Assembly (NCBI GenBank): GCA_900541475.1 | Contig: UQJV01000050.1 | Location: 1-13,126, forward strand | Direction: 5' to 3' | From: an uncultured Collinsella sp. | GTDB taxonomy: Bacteria; Actinomycetota; Coriobacteriia; Coriobacteriales; Coriobacteriaceae | Length of the DNA stretch: 13,126 bases | Part shown: positions 13,064 to 13,126 of the stretch, piece by piece | Numbering within the stretch: position 1 is the first letter of the stretch | Layout of the letters: every line of letters starts with the position of its first letter | The notes under the pieces: generated by a model | Database searches by the model: none | What the model saw: the letters and a program-made list of their open reading frames with translations, nothing else | What the model was told of the DNA's origin: nothing | Program-made: the position numbers and the translations under genes

Positions 13064-13080
13064 CGGTAGACATCGATAGT

Positions 13081-13104
13081 CGCGGATTGGCGGACACATC
13101 CGCG
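13081..13104. terminator. Possible hairpin after the lipoprotein gene
   Basis: CGCGGAT (13081-13087) pairs with ATCCGCG (13098-13104) around a 10-base loop, 18 bases after the stop codon. The position is right for the end of the four-gene unit, but no T-run follows before the window ends. Confidence 0.35.
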
Positions 13105-13126
13105 CACATGCCAAGCGGGGCCGCAG

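Noticed and set aside
9875..13114. A 1079-codon open frame on the minus strand across three rightward genes
   Set aside because: It is antisense to genes with clear domains, lipobox and ribosome binding sites, and its Val/Gly/Asp/His-rich composition is that of a shadow frame in high-GC DNA.

Overview
The window is high-GC DNA with strong C/G preference at third codon positions and well-spaced purine-rich ribosome binding sites. It probably comes from a gut actinobacterium of the class Coriobacteriia, with Collinsella or a close relative the best guess. The main pointers are a LuxR-type regulator fused to a roughly 12-helix membrane domain (a family greatly expanded in this class), a phosphotransferase (PTS) sugar transporter, and an operon pairing zinc-ribbon proteins with an SPFH protein. 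The genus is inferred from gene style, not from a marker gene.

Left edge (1-1985): the first bases look like the end of an IS3/IS150-like element whose first reading frame runs leftward out of the window. Next is the leftward LuxR membrane regulator (125-1669). A 316-base gap (1670-1985) follows. It holds one copy of a dispersed hairpin repeat, and overlapping it by two bases an unrelated 13-bp inverted repeat.

Sugar/glycoside region (1986-8541): leftward genes encode a DUF4038/GH140-like glycosidase and a beta-glucoside-type PTS EIIB-EIIC permease whose frame is broken between the two domains. A 490-bp divergent control region (4940-5429) is unusually rich in GTTTAC/GTAAAC half-sites. It includes a perfect 14-bp palindrome between a plausible -35 and -10. 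Rightward from it come an alpha/beta hydrolase (esterase/peptidase fold, GLSNGG nucleophile motif), a 123-bp near-perfect long inverted repeat, and a DUF1593 (Sde182/nucleoside-hydrolase-like) protein. None of the three enzymes has a visible signal peptide. The simplest reading is a locus that imports an oligosaccharide or plant glycoside and trims it inside the cell, with one sugar-responsive repressor acting on both sides of the control region. The substrate cannot be read from the sequence.

Envelope-stress-like region (8765-13063): four rightward genes sit 24, 48 and 81 bases apart. They encode a DUF4428 zinc-finger protein, a double-zinc-ribbon protein with two C-terminal membrane helices (YdjG-like), an SPFH-domain protein with a Pro/Ala linker and two C-terminal zinc ribbons (YdjI-like), and an acidic lipoprotein. 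The YdjG/YdjI pairing recalls the Bacillus subtilis pspA-ydjGHI membrane-stress operon, but no PspA or YdjH is visible here. A DUF4428 protein and a lipoprotein lie in the neighbouring positions. This is the best candidate in the window for a little-described system. A second copy of the dispersed hairpin repeat lies just before this operon.

I saw no tRNA, rRNA, CRISPR array or replication origin.
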